DNA of 64,000 nucleotides from Actinomadura atramentaria DSM 43919. Lineage in GTDB: Bacteria; Actinomycetota; Actinomycetes; Streptosporangiales; Streptosporangiaceae. The notes below the pieces were generated by a model. It was not told where the DNA came from, made no database searches, and saw only the letters and a list, made by a program, of their open reading frames with translations. Numbering within the stretch: the first letter of the stretch is position 1; every line of letters starts with the position of its first letter. Where the stretch lies: positions 1-64,000 of the forward strand of contig NZ_KB907214.1 in NCBI RefSeq assembly GCF_000381885.1, read 5' to 3'. The position numbers were made by a program, and so were the translations under genes. This document shows, in pieces, positions 17,379-26,359 of this stretch.

Positions 17379-17384
17379 GATAAT
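17379..17384 (+). promoter_or_regulatory. -10 box for a leaderless start at 17391
   Basis: GATAAT (5 of 6 consensus bases) ends 6 bases before the GTG at 17391, with no ribosome site. Confidence 0.55.
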
Positions 17385-17390
17385 CGCGCG

Positions 17391-18653
17391 GTGCTCGTCC
17401 CTCCGCCGCGCCGCGCGCTCATCGACCGCTTCTTCTCCGTCCCCCTCGACCACGACCGGCCCGACGGCCCCCGGCTGCGCGTGTACGCGCGCGAGGTGCG
17501 GGACGCCGACCACGGCCGGGACCTGCCCTGGCTGCTGTTCCTCGGCGGCGGCCCCGGGTCGCCCGCGCCCCGCCCGTCCGGCGGGGAGGGCTGGCTGGAC
17601 CGGGCGCTGCGCGACTACCGCGTGCTGCTGCTCGACCAGCGCGGCACCGGCCGGTCCACGCCCGTCGACCGCCGCCTGGCGGCGCGGTTCCGGGACCCGG
17701 CCGCACTGGCGGACCACCTGGCGCACTTCCGCGCCGACGCGATCGTGCGGGACGCCGAACTGATCCGCCGGACGCTCCTCGGCGACCGGCCGTGGAGCGT
17801 CCTCGGCCAGAGCTTCGGGGGGCTCTGCACGGTGACGTACCTGTCGTTCGCGCCGCACGGGCTGGCCGAGGCGTACATCACCGGCGGCCTGCCCGGCCTC
17901 GACGCGGACGCGGACACGGTCTACCGCGCCCTCTATCCCCGCGTCGCCGCCGAGAACGCCGCGCACTACGCCCGTCACCCGGACGACGCCGACCGGGCCA
18001 CCGAAGTCGCCCGCTTCCTGCGCACCCGCCCGGTGACCCTGCCGAGCGGGCGCCGGTTGACGGTCGAGGCGTTCCAGTCCCTCGGCAACATGCTCGGGGG
18101 CTCGGACGGGAGCACGCGCCTGCACTACCTTCTCGAAGACCCGTTCGCGGGCGGCGACGAACCGTCCGACGCCTTCCTGTCCGGCGTGGACCGCGCGCTC
18201 TCCGACATCGCCGGCGGACCGCTGTACTCGCTGCTGCACGAGGCGACGTACGCGCAGGGCGAGGGCGCGACCCGCTGGGCGGCGCACCGCGTCCGCACCG
18301 AGTTCCCCGCCTTCGGCGTCGCCGAGCCCCTCTTCTTCACCGGTGAGATGATCTACCCCTGGATGTTCGGCGCCGACCCGGCGCTGCGCCCCTTCCGCGA
18401 AGCCGCCCACCTCCTCGCCGGACGCCCGTCCTGGCCCGCGCTGTACGACGTCGCGCGGCTGCGCGCCAACACCGTCCCCGCGGCCGCCGCCGTCTACGAG
18501 GACGACATGTACCTCGACCGCGACCTGTCCCTCGCCACGGCGCGCACGATCGCGAACCTGGGCGTCTGGCGGACGGCCGAGTACCGGCACGACGGCCTCC
18601 GGATGAGCGACGGCGTCGTGCTGGATCGCCTCATGGAACGCGTACGCGGCTGA
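17391..18653 (+). CDS. Alpha/beta hydrolase, proline iminopeptidase-like
   Basis: A 420-residue enzyme of the S33 peptidase type. LFLGGGPGSPAP supplies the HGGPG-type oxyanion motif, LLLDQRGTGRSTP the following conserved strand, and GQSFGGLCTVTYL the nucleophile elbow G-x-S-x-G (Ser near residue 140). The long cap domain has the LE-DPF and GEMIYPWMF segments of proline iminopeptidases. The catalytic Asp and His lie near the C-terminus (DDMY; YRHDG). It would remove N-terminal proline from peptides in the cytosol. GTG at 17391 is preferred because a consensus -10 box lies exactly 6 bases upstream; an in-frame GTG at 17355 would add 12 residues. It is monocistronic. Confidence 0.9.
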   Translation: MLVPPPRRALIDRFFSVPLDHDRPDGPRLRVYAREVRDADHGRDLPWLLFLGGGPGSPAPRPSGGEGWLDRALRDYRVLLLDQRGTGRSTPVDRRLAARFRDPAALADHLAHFRADAIVRDAELIRRTLLGDRPWSVLGQSFGGLCTVTYLSFAPHGLAEAYITGGLPGLDADADTVYRALYPRVAAENAAHYARHPDDADRATEVARFLRTRPVTLPSGRRLTVEAFQSLGNMLGGSDGSTRLHYLLEDPFAGGDEPSDAFLSGVDRALSDIAGGPLYSLLHEATYAQGEGATRWAAHRVRTEFPAFGVAEPLFFTGEMIYPWMFGADPALRPFREAAHLLAGRPSWPALYDVARLRANTVPAAAAVYEDDMYLDRDLSLATARTIANLGVWRTAEYRHDGLRMSDGVVLDRLMERVRG

Positions 18654-18739
18654 CCTCCCCCGACCGGCTTCGCGGACGCCCCGGACGATCGACGGCACAA
18701 CCCCGCCGAGTCCGGCGCGGTCCCGCCTCGGCCGGACGT

Positions 18740-18767
18740 CCGTCCGCTCCCGTACGAGCGGACGGAG
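18740..18767. terminator. Hairpin between convergent genes
   Basis: A perfect 11-bp inverted repeat (18740-18750 with 18757-18767, loop CCGTAC) lies between the convergent hydrolase and deoA genes and could serve both. The rest of the 295-base spacer shows only short GACCGGCCGC duplications near 18880. Confidence 0.5.
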
Positions 18768-18948
18768 CAGTCAGCGCCGCACTCGGACCGGCCCTCCCCG
18801 CGTACGCCCGACGCCGGTCTCGCCTCGCCGCCGCTCGGCCCGGCGTACGGCGCCAACGCGCTCACCGCGTCGGCCGCGACCGGCCGCGACCGGCCGTGAC
18901 GTGCGCGGCGTCGAGTCGGGCACCGTCGTCCGCTTCGGCCGGGCGACG

Positions 18949-20220
18949 TCAGGTGATCCGGTCGATGACCAGCGGATTCTCCGGCACCGGTTCGTCGCCG
19001 ATCGTGAAAGCGCCGGCCAGCGCCTCCAGCGCGCGGGGAAAACGGGACGTGTCGTCGGCGTGCAGCGTCAGCAGGGGCGTGCCCTCGCGCACCCGGTCCC
19101 CCGGTTTGGCGTGGCACAGGATGCCCGCGCCGAACGACACCGCGTCCTCCCGCCGCGCCCGCCCAGCCCCGAGCCGCCACGCCGCGACGCCCACCGCGTA
19201 GGCGTCCAGCCGTGTCAGCACCCCGGAGGACGGCGCGCGCAGCACGTGCTCCTCGCGCGCGACGGGCAGCGGCGCGTCCGGATTGCCGCCCTGCGCGACG
19301 ATCATCCGCCGCCACACGTCCATCGCCGACCCGTTCGCCAGCGCGTCCGCCGGGTCCTTCCCGGACACGCCCGCCGCCGCCAGCATCTCCCGCGCCAGCG
19401 CGACGGTCAGCTCCACGACGTCCGCCGGACCGCCGCCCGCCAGCACTTCCACGGCCTCGGCGACCTCCACCGCGTTCCCGACCGCGTTCCCCAAGGGACG
19501 GTCCATCCGCGTCAGCAGCGCCACCGTCCGCACGCCGCGGTCCGCGCCGATCGCGACCATCGTCCCGGCCAGCTCCCGCGCCGCCGCCTCGGACTTCATG
19601 AACGCGCCCGAGCCGACCTTGACGTCCAGGACGAGCGCGCCCGTCCCCTCCGCGATCTTCTTCGACATGATCGACGACGCGATGAGCGGGATCGACTCGA
19701 CCGTCCCCGTCACGTCCCGCAGCGCGTACAGCCGCCGGTCCGCCGGGGCGAGGCCGGAACCGGCCGCGCAGATCACCGCGCCGGTCCGCGCGAGGACGTC
19801 CAGCATCTCCGCCTCGCTCAGCGACGCCCGCCAGCCCGGAATCGACTCCAGCTTGTCGAGCGTCCCGCCGGTGTGCCCGAGCCCGCGCCCGGACAACTGC
19901 GGGACGGCCGCACCGCACGCCGCGACGAGCGGCGCGAGCGGCAGCGTGACCTTGTCCCCGACGCCGCCCGTCGAGTGCTTGTCCACGGTCGGCCGGTCCA
20001 GCGCGGACCAGTCCATCCGCGCCCCGGACCGGATCATCGCGTCCGTCCACCGCGCCACCTCGGCACGGTCCATCCCGTTCAGCAGGATCGCCATCGCCAG
20101 GGCCGCCATCTGCTCCTCGGCGACCGCGCCGCGCGTGTACGCGTCGACCACCCAGTCGATCTGCTCGGGGCGCAGCGCGGCCCCGTCCCGCTTGGCGCGG
20201 ATGACGTCGACGGCGTCCAC
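18949..20220 (-). CDS. deoA: Thymidine phosphorylase
   Basis: A 423-residue pyrimidine-nucleoside phosphorylase that splits thymidine or deoxyuridine with phosphate. VDKHSTGGVGDKVTLPLAPLVAACG (residues ~83-107) is the phosphate-binding signature, and SGRGLGHTGGTLDKLESIPG the family signature of thymidine/pyrimidine phosphorylases. SSIMSKKIAEG and LDVKVGSGAFMK line the active site. The C-terminal ~80 residues form the beta-rich domain. GTG at 20220 follows AGGGACC. It lies 11 bases after cdd on the same strand; deoxycytidine deaminated by Cdd gives the deoxyuridine that DeoA cleaves. Confidence 0.97.
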   Translation of the reverse strand: MDAVDVIRAKRDGAALRPEQIDWVVDAYTRGAVAEEQMAALAMAILLNGMDRAEVARWTDAMIRSGARMDWSALDRPTVDKHSTGGVGDKVTLPLAPLVAACGAAVPQLSGRGLGHTGGTLDKLESIPGWRASLSEAEMLDVLARTGAVICAAGSGLAPADRRLYALRDVTGTVESIPLIASSIMSKKIAEGTGALVLDVKVGSGAFMKSEAAARELAGTMVAIGADRGVRTVALLTRMDRPLGNAVGNAVEVAEAVEVLAGGGPADVVELTVALAREMLAAAGVSGKDPADALANGSAMDVWRRMIVAQGGNPDAPLPVAREEHVLRAPSSGVLTRLDAYAVGVAAWRLGAGRARREDAVSFGAGILCHAKPGDRVREGTPLLTLHADDTSRFPRALEALAGAFTIGDEPVPENPLVIDRIT

Positions 20221-20231
20221 GGCGGTCCCTC

Positions 20232-20651
20232 TCAGGCTCGGTCGGTCAGGTCGCCCGCGCCGAACGCGTCCGGCAGCACCTCGGCCATCGACCGGACGCC
20301 ACGGACGGTCTCCAGCAGCATCCCCGGCCCGCCGTGCTCCCACAAGACCTGGCGGCACCGCCCGCACGGCATCAGCGCCGCGCCGTGCCGGTCCACCACG
20401 ACGACCGCGACGAGCCGGGGCCGCGCCGCCCGCGCCGCCCCCGCCGCACCGCCGTACAGCGCCGACACCAGCCCGCACTCCGCGCACAGCCCGAGCCCGT
20501 ACGAGGCGTTCTCGACGTTGCAGCCGGTGACGACCCGCCCGTCGTCGGTGAGCGCCGCCGCCCCGACCGGGAAACCCGAGTACGGGGCGTAGGCGCGTTC
20601 CATCGCGGCCCGCGCGGCGGCGCGCAGCGCGGGCCAGTCGATCTGCGTCAT
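20232..20651 (-). CDS. cdd: Cytidine deaminase
   Basis: A 139-residue homotetrameric-type zinc deaminase that turns (deoxy)cytidine into (deoxy)uridine. GCNVENASYGLGLCAECG carries the NVENASY substrate loop, the zinc cysteine and the catalytic Glu (CAE). MPCGRCRQVL supplies the other two zinc cysteines. The length fits the small tetrameric class. PYSGFPVGAA marks the start of the fold. It is the first gene of a cdd-deoA unit. The M20 amidohydrolase stops on the same strand 45 bases downstream of its opposite end, facing a separate promoter. Confidence 0.97.
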   Translation of the reverse strand: MTQIDWPALRAAARAAMERAYAPYSGFPVGAAALTDDGRVVTGCNVENASYGLGLCAECGLVSALYGGAAGAARAARPRLVAVVVVDRHGAALMPCGRCRQVLWEHGGPGMLLETVRGVRSMAEVLPDAFGAGDLTDRA

Positions 20652-20696
20652 GGGCTCAAGCGTGCCGCACCGGGGGGCGCACGCCGGCGGGGAGGG

Positions 20697-21992
20697 TCAG
20701 GCCAGCGCGGTGCCCTCGACGGGCTCGCCGTCGGCGGGCCGCCGCCCGTCCCACAGCGCCGTCAGCGCGGTCGCGGTCAGGACCCGCACGCCGACCGGGA
20801 TGCAGCTCTCGTCCACGTCGAAGTCGCCGCGGTGCAGGTCGTAGTCCGCGGTGGAGCCCGGCGCGCGGACGCCGAGCCGCGCCAGCGCCCCCGGCACCGA
20901 CTCCAGGTACCAGCCGAAGTCCTCGCCGCCGAGGCTCTGCGGCGTGGGCACCGCCCCGTCCTCGCCGAGGACGAGCGCCGCCGCGTCGCGGAACATCTGC
21001 ACGCTCGCCGCCTCGTTGACGGTCGGCGGCACGCCCCGCACGTACTCCAGCGACGCCTCGACGTCGTAGGCCGCGGCGACCGACGCCAGCAGGGACCGCA
21101 TCATCTCCGGCGCGCGGTGCCACGCCTCGTCGTCCAGGCAGCGGACGGTGCCCTCCGCGACGCCGTCGTCGGGGATCGCGTTCGCCACCGACCCCGCCGA
21201 CACCCGCCCCCACACCAGCGACAGGCTGGACCGCGGATCGACCCGGCGCGACAGCGCGGCGGGCAGCTCGGTGACGATCTTGGCGAGGGCGTACACCAGG
21301 TCGGCGGTCAGGTGCGGGCGCGCGGTGTGCCCGCCCGGCCCCGTCACCCGGACGTACACCTTGTCGCACGCCGCCGTGATCGCCCCGGCGCGCAGCCCCA
21401 GCTCGCCCACCTCGATGCGCGGGTCGCAGTGCAGCGCGAACGCCCGGTCCACGCCCGCGACGCCGCCCGCCGCCAGGACGTCCAGCGCCCCGCCCGGCGA
21501 CTCCTCGGCGGGCTGGAACAGCAGCCGCACCCGGCCGGGCAGCAGCCCCGCCGCCGCCTGCTGCGCCAGGAACAGGCCCGCGCCGAGCACCATCGCGGTG
21601 TGGACGTCGTGGCCGCACGCGTGCGCGACGCCCGGCACCGTCGACCGGTACGGGACGTGCGTCTTCTCGTCCTGGAGGGGCAGCGCGTCGATGTCGGCGC
21701 GCAGCGCGACGGTCGGCCCGTCCTCCGGCCCGACGTCGCAGATCACGCCCGTGCCCTTCGGCAGGACGCGCGGCGCGAGGCCCGCCGCCGCGAGCCGTTC
21801 GGCGATCCGCCGCGTCGTGCGGTGCTCCGCCCACCCCAGCTCGGGGTGCATGTGCAGGTCGCGGCGGAACGCGACCAGCTCGTCGGCGTGCCCGGCGAGG
21901 AACGCGTCGAGCTGCTGCTGCAGCGCCCCCGCCGTGCCCCCGGCGGGCGAGGATGCGAGGCCGGGCACCACGCCCGGCGCTGATTGCGTCAT
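20697..21992 (-). CDS. M20 family amidohydrolase
   Basis: A 431-residue metal-dependent amidohydrolase of the M20D/aminoacylase type. FRRDLHMHPELGWAEHRT, VALRADIDALPLQD, HACGHDVHTAMVLGA (metal ligands His/Asp), FQPAEESPGGA (catalytic Glu-Glu) and the final LGGEDFGWYL-S-PGA are all present. The middle lid domain carries GPGGHTARPH. Substrates are N-acyl amino acids or small peptides. It is the likely counterpart of mycobacterial amiB1, which also sits between lpdA and deoA. ATG at 21992 follows GGGGG by 8 bases. It is downstream of the YbdK-type ligase on the same strand, with a 148-base gap. Confidence 0.92.
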   Translation of the reverse strand: MTQSAPGVVPGLASSPAGGTAGALQQQLDAFLAGHADELVAFRRDLHMHPELGWAEHRTTRRIAERLAAAGLAPRVLPKGTGVICDVGPEDGPTVALRADIDALPLQDEKTHVPYRSTVPGVAHACGHDVHTAMVLGAGLFLAQQAAAGLLPGRVRLLFQPAEESPGGALDVLAAGGVAGVDRAFALHCDPRIEVGELGLRAGAITAACDKVYVRVTGPGGHTARPHLTADLVYALAKIVTELPAALSRRVDPRSSLSLVWGRVSAGSVANAIPDDGVAEGTVRCLDDEAWHRAPEMMRSLLASVAAAYDVEASLEYVRGVPPTVNEAASVQMFRDAAALVLGEDGAVPTPQSLGGEDFGWYLESVPGALARLGVRAPGSTADYDLHRGDFDVDESCIPVGVRVLTATALTALWDGRRPADGEPVEGTALA

Positions 21993-22140
21993 GTGCGCCC
22001 CCTGTGCGAGGGGCGGGCGCCGCGGCGCCGCGCCCCTGGTCGGTTCGGTGCTCGCTCCGGCCGGCCCGGACCCGGGCTCGGCCCGCGGGACTCCCCGGGC
22101 GGGCGCGCGCCCGCCGTCCCGCGACGGGCCGTGCGGCCCT

Positions 22141-23307
22141 TCACTTCCCGGCATGGACGGCCTCCCCGAAGGTGACGAACCGGTCCTCGGCGAGCTCGGT
22201 GACCGCCGCGTCCACCACGTCCTCCAGGGAGCCGCCCGCCGTGCGGACGGCCCGCTGCCGCTCGTAGGACGCCCCGAGGTCCAGGACCTCCCCGGCCACG
22301 GCCAGCTCCTCGGCGCAGCCCAGCCGCTCGGCGACGGGCTCCAGCTCGCGGATCAGCTCGTACAGCTCGTCGCGGAGCGGGGCGGTGTTCCCGCTGTCGT
22401 CGGTGATGACGACCGCGTCGAGCCCGTAGCGGGTGGCGCGCCACTTGTTGTCGCGCACGACCCACGCGGCCGGACGGGGCAGGGTGTACCCGCGGTCGAT
22501 CTGCTGTTCGAACAGCGTCACGAGGCTCTGGCACAGCGCGGCCGCCATGCCCACCTCGCGCAGGGTGGGAATGCCGTCGAACATCCGGATCTCGACCGTG
22601 CCGAAATCGGGATGCGGGCGGATGTCCCACCATACCTCTTTGATGCTCCGGATGGTCCCCGCGCGCAGCAGGGTGGCCATGTACTCCTCGAACTCCGCCC
22701 AGTCCCCGAGGAGGTGGGGGGTGCCCGCCGTCGGGAGCTGCCCGAACACGATGGCGCGGCTGGACGCCAGCCCCGTGTCCGCGCCGCCCCAGTACGGGCT
22801 GGACGCCGTCAGCGCGAGGAAGTGCGGGAGGTACCCGGCCAGCGCGTTGACGATCGGGATCGCCTTGTCCGCGTCCGTCACGCCCACGTGGACGTGGACG
22901 CCGAACGTCTGGATGCGGCGCGCCAGCCACTGCATCTGCTCCACCAGGTCGGCGTAGCGCTGCATCGGCGCCATGACGGCGTCGCGCCAGTCGCTGATCG
23001 GGTGGGTGCCGGTGCAGGCCGGGGCGATCCCGCGCGCCGCCGCCGCGCCGCGCAGCGCGGCGAGCGTCTCGGCGAGGTCGCTCTTGGCCTCGCCGACGGT
23101 GTGGCAGATGCCGGTGACGATCTCGACCGTCGACTCCATCATCTCGTGCCGCGCCTTGGCCTGGTCGCCGCCCTCGCTCAGCGACGGCAGGTCGGCCAGC
23201 ACCTCCCGGGCGTCCTGGCGCAGGTGCCTCGTCTTGGTGTCGACGAGCTGAAGCTCCCACTCCACGCCCAGCGTCGCGCCGCGTGAGGGGTTGAAGTCAA
23301 TGGCCAC
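22141..23307 (-). CDS. YbdK-type carboxylate-amine ligase (GCS2 family)
   Basis: A 388-residue ATP-grasp-like ligase of the glutamate-cysteine ligase 2 family. LGVEWELQLVD (residues ~12-22) begins the fold with the conserved Glu. GTHPISDWR, QTFGVHVHVGVTD, LTASSPYWGG, DIRPHPDFGTVEIRMFD and DNKWRATRYGLDA are diagnostic of the YbdK group. E. coli YbdK has only weak gamma-glutamylcysteine ligase activity, so the true amine and acid are unknown. GTG at 23307 has GGAGG at the right distance. The C-terminus ends cleanly (FGEAVHAGK). It probably heads a two-gene unit with the M20 enzyme. Confidence 0.93.
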   Translation of the reverse strand: MAIDFNPSRGATLGVEWELQLVDTKTRHLRQDAREVLADLPSLSEGGDQAKARHEMMESTVEIVTGICHTVGEAKSDLAETLAALRGAAAARGIAPACTGTHPISDWRDAVMAPMQRYADLVEQMQWLARRIQTFGVHVHVGVTDADKAIPIVNALAGYLPHFLALTASSPYWGGADTGLASSRAIVFGQLPTAGTPHLLGDWAEFEEYMATLLRAGTIRSIKEVWWDIRPHPDFGTVEIRMFDGIPTLREVGMAAALCQSLVTLFEQQIDRGYTLPRPAAWVVRDNKWRATRYGLDAVVITDDSGNTAPLRDELYELIRELEPVAERLGCAEELAVAGEVLDLGASYERQRAVRTAGGSLEDVVDAAVTELAEDRFVTFGEAVHAGK

Positions 23308-23664
23308 GGAGACCTCCGTCCGCAATCCTCGCAGTTCGGCGTGCGGCACGTGGTGCTGTTCCGCCAGCGGGTGATGAAGGCTGCACAAACGCCGGTACAG
23401 GCACCTCCTCCGCGACCATTGTGACGCCAGGGGCCGGACGGGCCGCTGAATCCCCGTCGTTCCCCGCCCAATTGGCCCGTACGGAGGGTGACCGGACCAG
23501 GGGCGCCCACCGCTTTCGGCCATGCCTTCCCGATTCGTCACCACCCGAACGAACTAGCTCGATGGCCCGGCTTGATCATTGCTCGACCGGGACCGAGGGG
23601 ATAGATCGGGTTTCCCCTTGATGGGTACGGTTCATTCGACACACCGCTGAAAGCTCGGGGAACG
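23308..23664. other. Divergent promoter region of ligase and D,D-carboxypeptidase genes
   Basis: A 357-base gap between divergent genes. It is less GC-rich than the coding DNA, with stretches such as TTGATCATTGCTCG (about 23570) and GATAGATCGG, and no open frame with a plausible start. It must hold both promoters. I cannot assign the -35/-10 elements with confidence. Confidence 0.5.
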
Positions 23665-24897
23665 ATGAACACACGGGTACTTCCGCGCCGCGCCGCCGCC
23701 GTCCCGGCGGCCGCCGCGCTCGTCCTCTGCGCTCTGCCGGGCGTCCCCGGCGCGGCGGCGGCCCCGCCCGAGCCGGTGGGCGGCCCGCGGCTCGCGGAGA
23801 CCGGCACGATCGTGGACGCGCCCGCCGGGTTCCGCGCCCCGCCGAAGATCAAGGCGGCGTCGTGGGTGATCGCGGACGCCGACAACGGGCAGATCCTCGC
23901 CGCGAAGGACCCGCACGGCAAGTACCTCCCGGCGAGCACGCTGAAGACGCTGACCGCGCTGACGCTCATCCCGAAGCTGGACCCGAACCGGCTCGTCCGG
24001 CCGTCGCAGAAGGCGTGCGACGTCGAGGGCACCAAGGTCGGGATGACGCCGTCGATGCAGTACAAGGTCCACGACCTGTTCAACGCGCTGCTGATGATGT
24101 CGGCGAACGACGCGGCGGTCACGCTCGCGGAGGCCAACGGCGGCATGGCCCGCACCATCGCGGACATGAACGCCGAGGCGCGGCGCATCAACGCCCGCGA
24201 CACGCTCGCCGCGTCGCCGAACGGGCTGGACGTCGACCTCGGGCTGAACGTCCACACGCAGCACACGTCGTCGTACGACCTCGCGCTGATCCTGCGCGAG
24301 GGCATGAAGAACCCGGACTACCGCGCGTACGTCCGGACGCTGACCGCGCACTTCCCCGCGCCGCCCACCAAGAAGCAGCGCAAGAAGGGCAAGAAGGTCG
24401 GCGGCTACCCGATCTACACGCACAACCGGATGCTGCCGGGGCAGCCGTACGCCTACCAGGGGATGCTGGGCGGCAAGAACGGCTACACGGTCGCGGCGGA
24501 GCAGACGTTCGTGGCCGAGGCGCGGCGGGGGAACCACACGATCCTCATCTCGCTGATGAAGGCCGACGCGCCGCCCTCCGAGTACGCGACGAAGCTCCTG
24601 AACTGGGGGTTCGGGGCGGTCGGGAAGGTGCGGCCGGTGGGGACGCTCGTCGCGCCGGGCGACGCGGCGACCAAGGCCGCGGCGGCGGGGCACGGGGCGA
24701 ACCTGCCCGCGGCGTCCCTCGGCTCGGCGGAGACGGACCGGACGTGGTGGCTCGTCGGCGGCGGCGCGGTGGGCGTCGTCGCGGCGCTCGCGGTGCTGAC
24801 GGCGGTGCTGCGGCGCCGCCGCCCGCTGCCGTCCCCCGCGCCGGTCGCCGCGGCCGCCCCGCCGGACCCGGACCGCATCCCGGACGAGACGCCGTAA
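23665..24897 (+). CDS. D-alanyl-D-alanine carboxypeptidase (S11, PBP5-like)
   Basis: A 410-residue penicillin-binding protein that trims the terminal D-Ala of peptidoglycan pentapeptides outside the membrane. A signal peptide occupies residues 1-33. The active-site SxxK is S91-T-L-K94; the second motif is S146-A-N; the third is K271-N-G (KNG in place of the usual KTG). A Lys-rich loop (PPTKKQRKKGKK, ~233-244) is inserted before it. A single C-terminal membrane helix (WWLVGGGAVGVVAALAVLTAVL) followed by RRRR anchors it, as in actinobacterial DacC/DacB1 proteins. ATG at 23665 follows a CGGGGAA site. It is monocistronic; the location near trpS parallels mycobacterial dacB1. Confidence 0.93.
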   Translation: MNTRVLPRRAAAVPAAAALVLCALPGVPGAAAAPPEPVGGPRLAETGTIVDAPAGFRAPPKIKAASWVIADADNGQILAAKDPHGKYLPASTLKTLTALTLIPKLDPNRLVRPSQKACDVEGTKVGMTPSMQYKVHDLFNALLMMSANDAAVTLAEANGGMARTIADMNAEARRINARDTLAASPNGLDVDLGLNVHTQHTSSYDLALILREGMKNPDYRAYVRTLTAHFPAPPTKKQRKKGKKVGGYPIYTHNRMLPGQPYAYQGMLGGKNGYTVAAEQTFVAEARRGNHTILISLMKADAPPSEYATKLLNWGFGAVGKVRPVGTLVAPGDAATKAAAAGHGANLPAASLGSAETDRTWWLVGGGAVGVVAALAVLTAVLRRRRPLPSPAPVAAAAPPDPDRIPDETP

Positions 24898-24982
24898 CGG
24901 GCCGCCGGGCACTGCGGACGCCCGAACCTGCCGGGCATCGGCGGCTCGGCCGGTGCGGCGACCGACGGGACCAGGCGCACGG

Positions 24983-25744
24983 TCAGCGGGGCCTGACGTC
25001 CAGGGCGCGGGCGAGGCCCGCCGTGCCCGCCTCGGTGACGTGGACGACGCGCGGCGACGTGCCCCGGCGCAGCCAGCCGAGGTCGAACAGCCGGTCCAGC
25101 AGCGCCGCGCCGAGCGCGCCGGACAGGTGGTGGCGGCGCTCGGTCCAGTCCACGCAGTACCGGACGAGCGGCCGCCGGGCCGGGAGCGCCGCCACGTCCA
25201 CGCCGAACTCGGCGAACCAGGCGCGGCCCGCGTCGCTCACCCGGTAGTCGATGTCGCGGCCGTACGCGGACGGCCGGTCCAGCACGGCGAGCCCCGGCCG
25301 GTGGACGCCGTCGTGCCCGACGAGCAGCCCCCGCTGCAGCAGCGCCTGCATGACGTCCACGCCGAGCAGTCCCGCGAGGTGGTCGTAGCAGGTCCGAGAG
25401 CGGCTGAGCGCGCTCGCGCGGCTGCTCTGCTTCAGCGTCCGTCCCGGCACGGGCGGTGCGATGACGGCCAGCGCCTCCAGCGCCGCGCCGACCGCGGGCC
25501 CGGCGAGGCGGTGTTCGCGCCGCCGCCCGCGCCGCTCGGTCGTGACGAGTCCGGCGTCGGCGAGCCGCGTCAGATGCTCGCTCGCGGTCGGCAGCCCGAT
25601 CCCCGCCGCGGCCGCCAGGTCGCTGGTGGACGCGCTGCGCCCGTCGCCGAGCGCGTTGAGCATGCGGGCGCGGGACGGCTCCGCGATCAGCGCGGCGGCC
25701 CGCGCGATGTCGGGTTCGGCGGCCCGGGCACCAGAAATAGTCAC
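24983..25744 (-). CDS. ArsR-like winged-helix regulator with large C-terminal domain
   Basis: A 253-residue transcription factor. Residues ~10-90 are an ArsR winged helix: IAEPSRARMLNALGDGRSASTSDLAAAAGIGLPTASEHLTRL is the HTH, and RRGRRREHRL the wing. The ~150-residue C-terminal part (CYDHLAGLLGVDVMQALLQRG ... YRVSDAGRAWFAEFGVD) has a second helical region found in several actinobacterial ArsR proteins; CYDHLAG..G is conserved there. No metal-binding Cys pair is visible in the HTH. Start is GTG at 25744. It closes a minus-strand run headed by trpS, but a -10 box sits directly before it, so it probably has its own promoter. Its target is not obvious. Confidence 0.85.
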   Translation of the reverse strand: MTISGARAAEPDIARAAALIAEPSRARMLNALGDGRSASTSDLAAAAGIGLPTASEHLTRLADAGLVTTERRGRRREHRLAGPAVGAALEALAVIAPPVPGRTLKQSSRASALSRSRTCYDHLAGLLGVDVMQALLQRGLLVGHDGVHRPGLAVLDRPSAYGRDIDYRVSDAGRAWFAEFGVDVAALPARRPLVRYCVDWTERRHHLSGALGAALLDRLFDLGWLRRGTSPRVVHVTEAGTAGLARALDVRPR

Positions 25745-25751
25745 ATTCTCG

Positions 25752-25757
25752 AAGGTA
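25752..25757 (-). promoter_or_regulatory. -10 box for a leaderless start at 25744
   Basis: On the minus strand TACCTT is followed by 7 bases (CGAGAAT) and then the GTG of the ArsR-like gene; no ribosome site is present. Confidence 0.5.
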
Positions 25758-25845
25758 CGACACGGACACTTCGCCCTCGACCGAAGTTTCCGGCGCGAGC
25801 CAGGGAGGACTGCTCCCGCCCCGTCGCCGTACCCGCAACGGCGGG

Positions 25846-26283
25846 TCAGGCCGCCAGACCGAGGGCCCGGAAGGTCACGCGCTGGTCGAACCAGAGCAGC
25901 GTCACGGTGGCGGCGGCCATCGCGGCGGCGAGCGCGAGGTGCTCGGCCGGCGTCGTCAGCGCCGCCCCGCACGCGCCGAGCACGACGTGCAGGCCGAGGC
26001 GCAGGCCGATCAGACCGAACGTGATCTTGCGGGTGCGGCTGTTCTTCAGCATCGCCCGGACGAGCTTGACCCGGCGGCGCAGCACCGTCAGCCCCACGAC
26101 CGCGTTCACCGCCGCGAGCGCCGCGAGGACCACCCACGCCCGGTCCCACGCCTTCCACACGTCGAACGCCCCGGCCATCACGCCCTCGAACGCGAAGAAC
26201 CACACCGGGAGCGGCCGGACGCCCCGCAGCTCCGCCGGGTCGATCTCCCGCGCGCCGCGCAGCCGGGCGATGATGCCGTTCAT
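25846..26283 (-). CDS. Conserved hypothetical membrane protein
   Basis: A 145-residue protein with four hydrophobic helices (about residues 25-45, 47-68, 88-108 and 112-132). A basic loop RRRVKLVRAMLKNSRTRK lies between helices 2 and 3. I do not recognise a family. The N-terminal segment (IDPAELRGVRPLPVWFFAFEGVMAGAFDVW) looks like an amphipathic entry. ATG at 26283 has a good GGAGCGGAC ribosome site. It lies 76 bases downstream of the YihY gene on the same strand and so may belong to the trpS-led run. Confidence 0.75.
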   Translation of the reverse strand: MNGIIARLRGAREIDPAELRGVRPLPVWFFAFEGVMAGAFDVWKAWDRAWVVLAALAAVNAVVGLTVLRRRVKLVRAMLKNSRTRKITFGLIGLRLGLHVVLGACGAALTTPAEHLALAAAMAAATVTLLWFDQRVTFRALGLAA

Positions 26284-26359
26284 GTCCGCTCCAGGGGGTC
26301 GTGCCGTGCTGACCTCCTCATCCTCGCCGCGCGGCCGGCACCGGCGGCAGAGCCGGTCC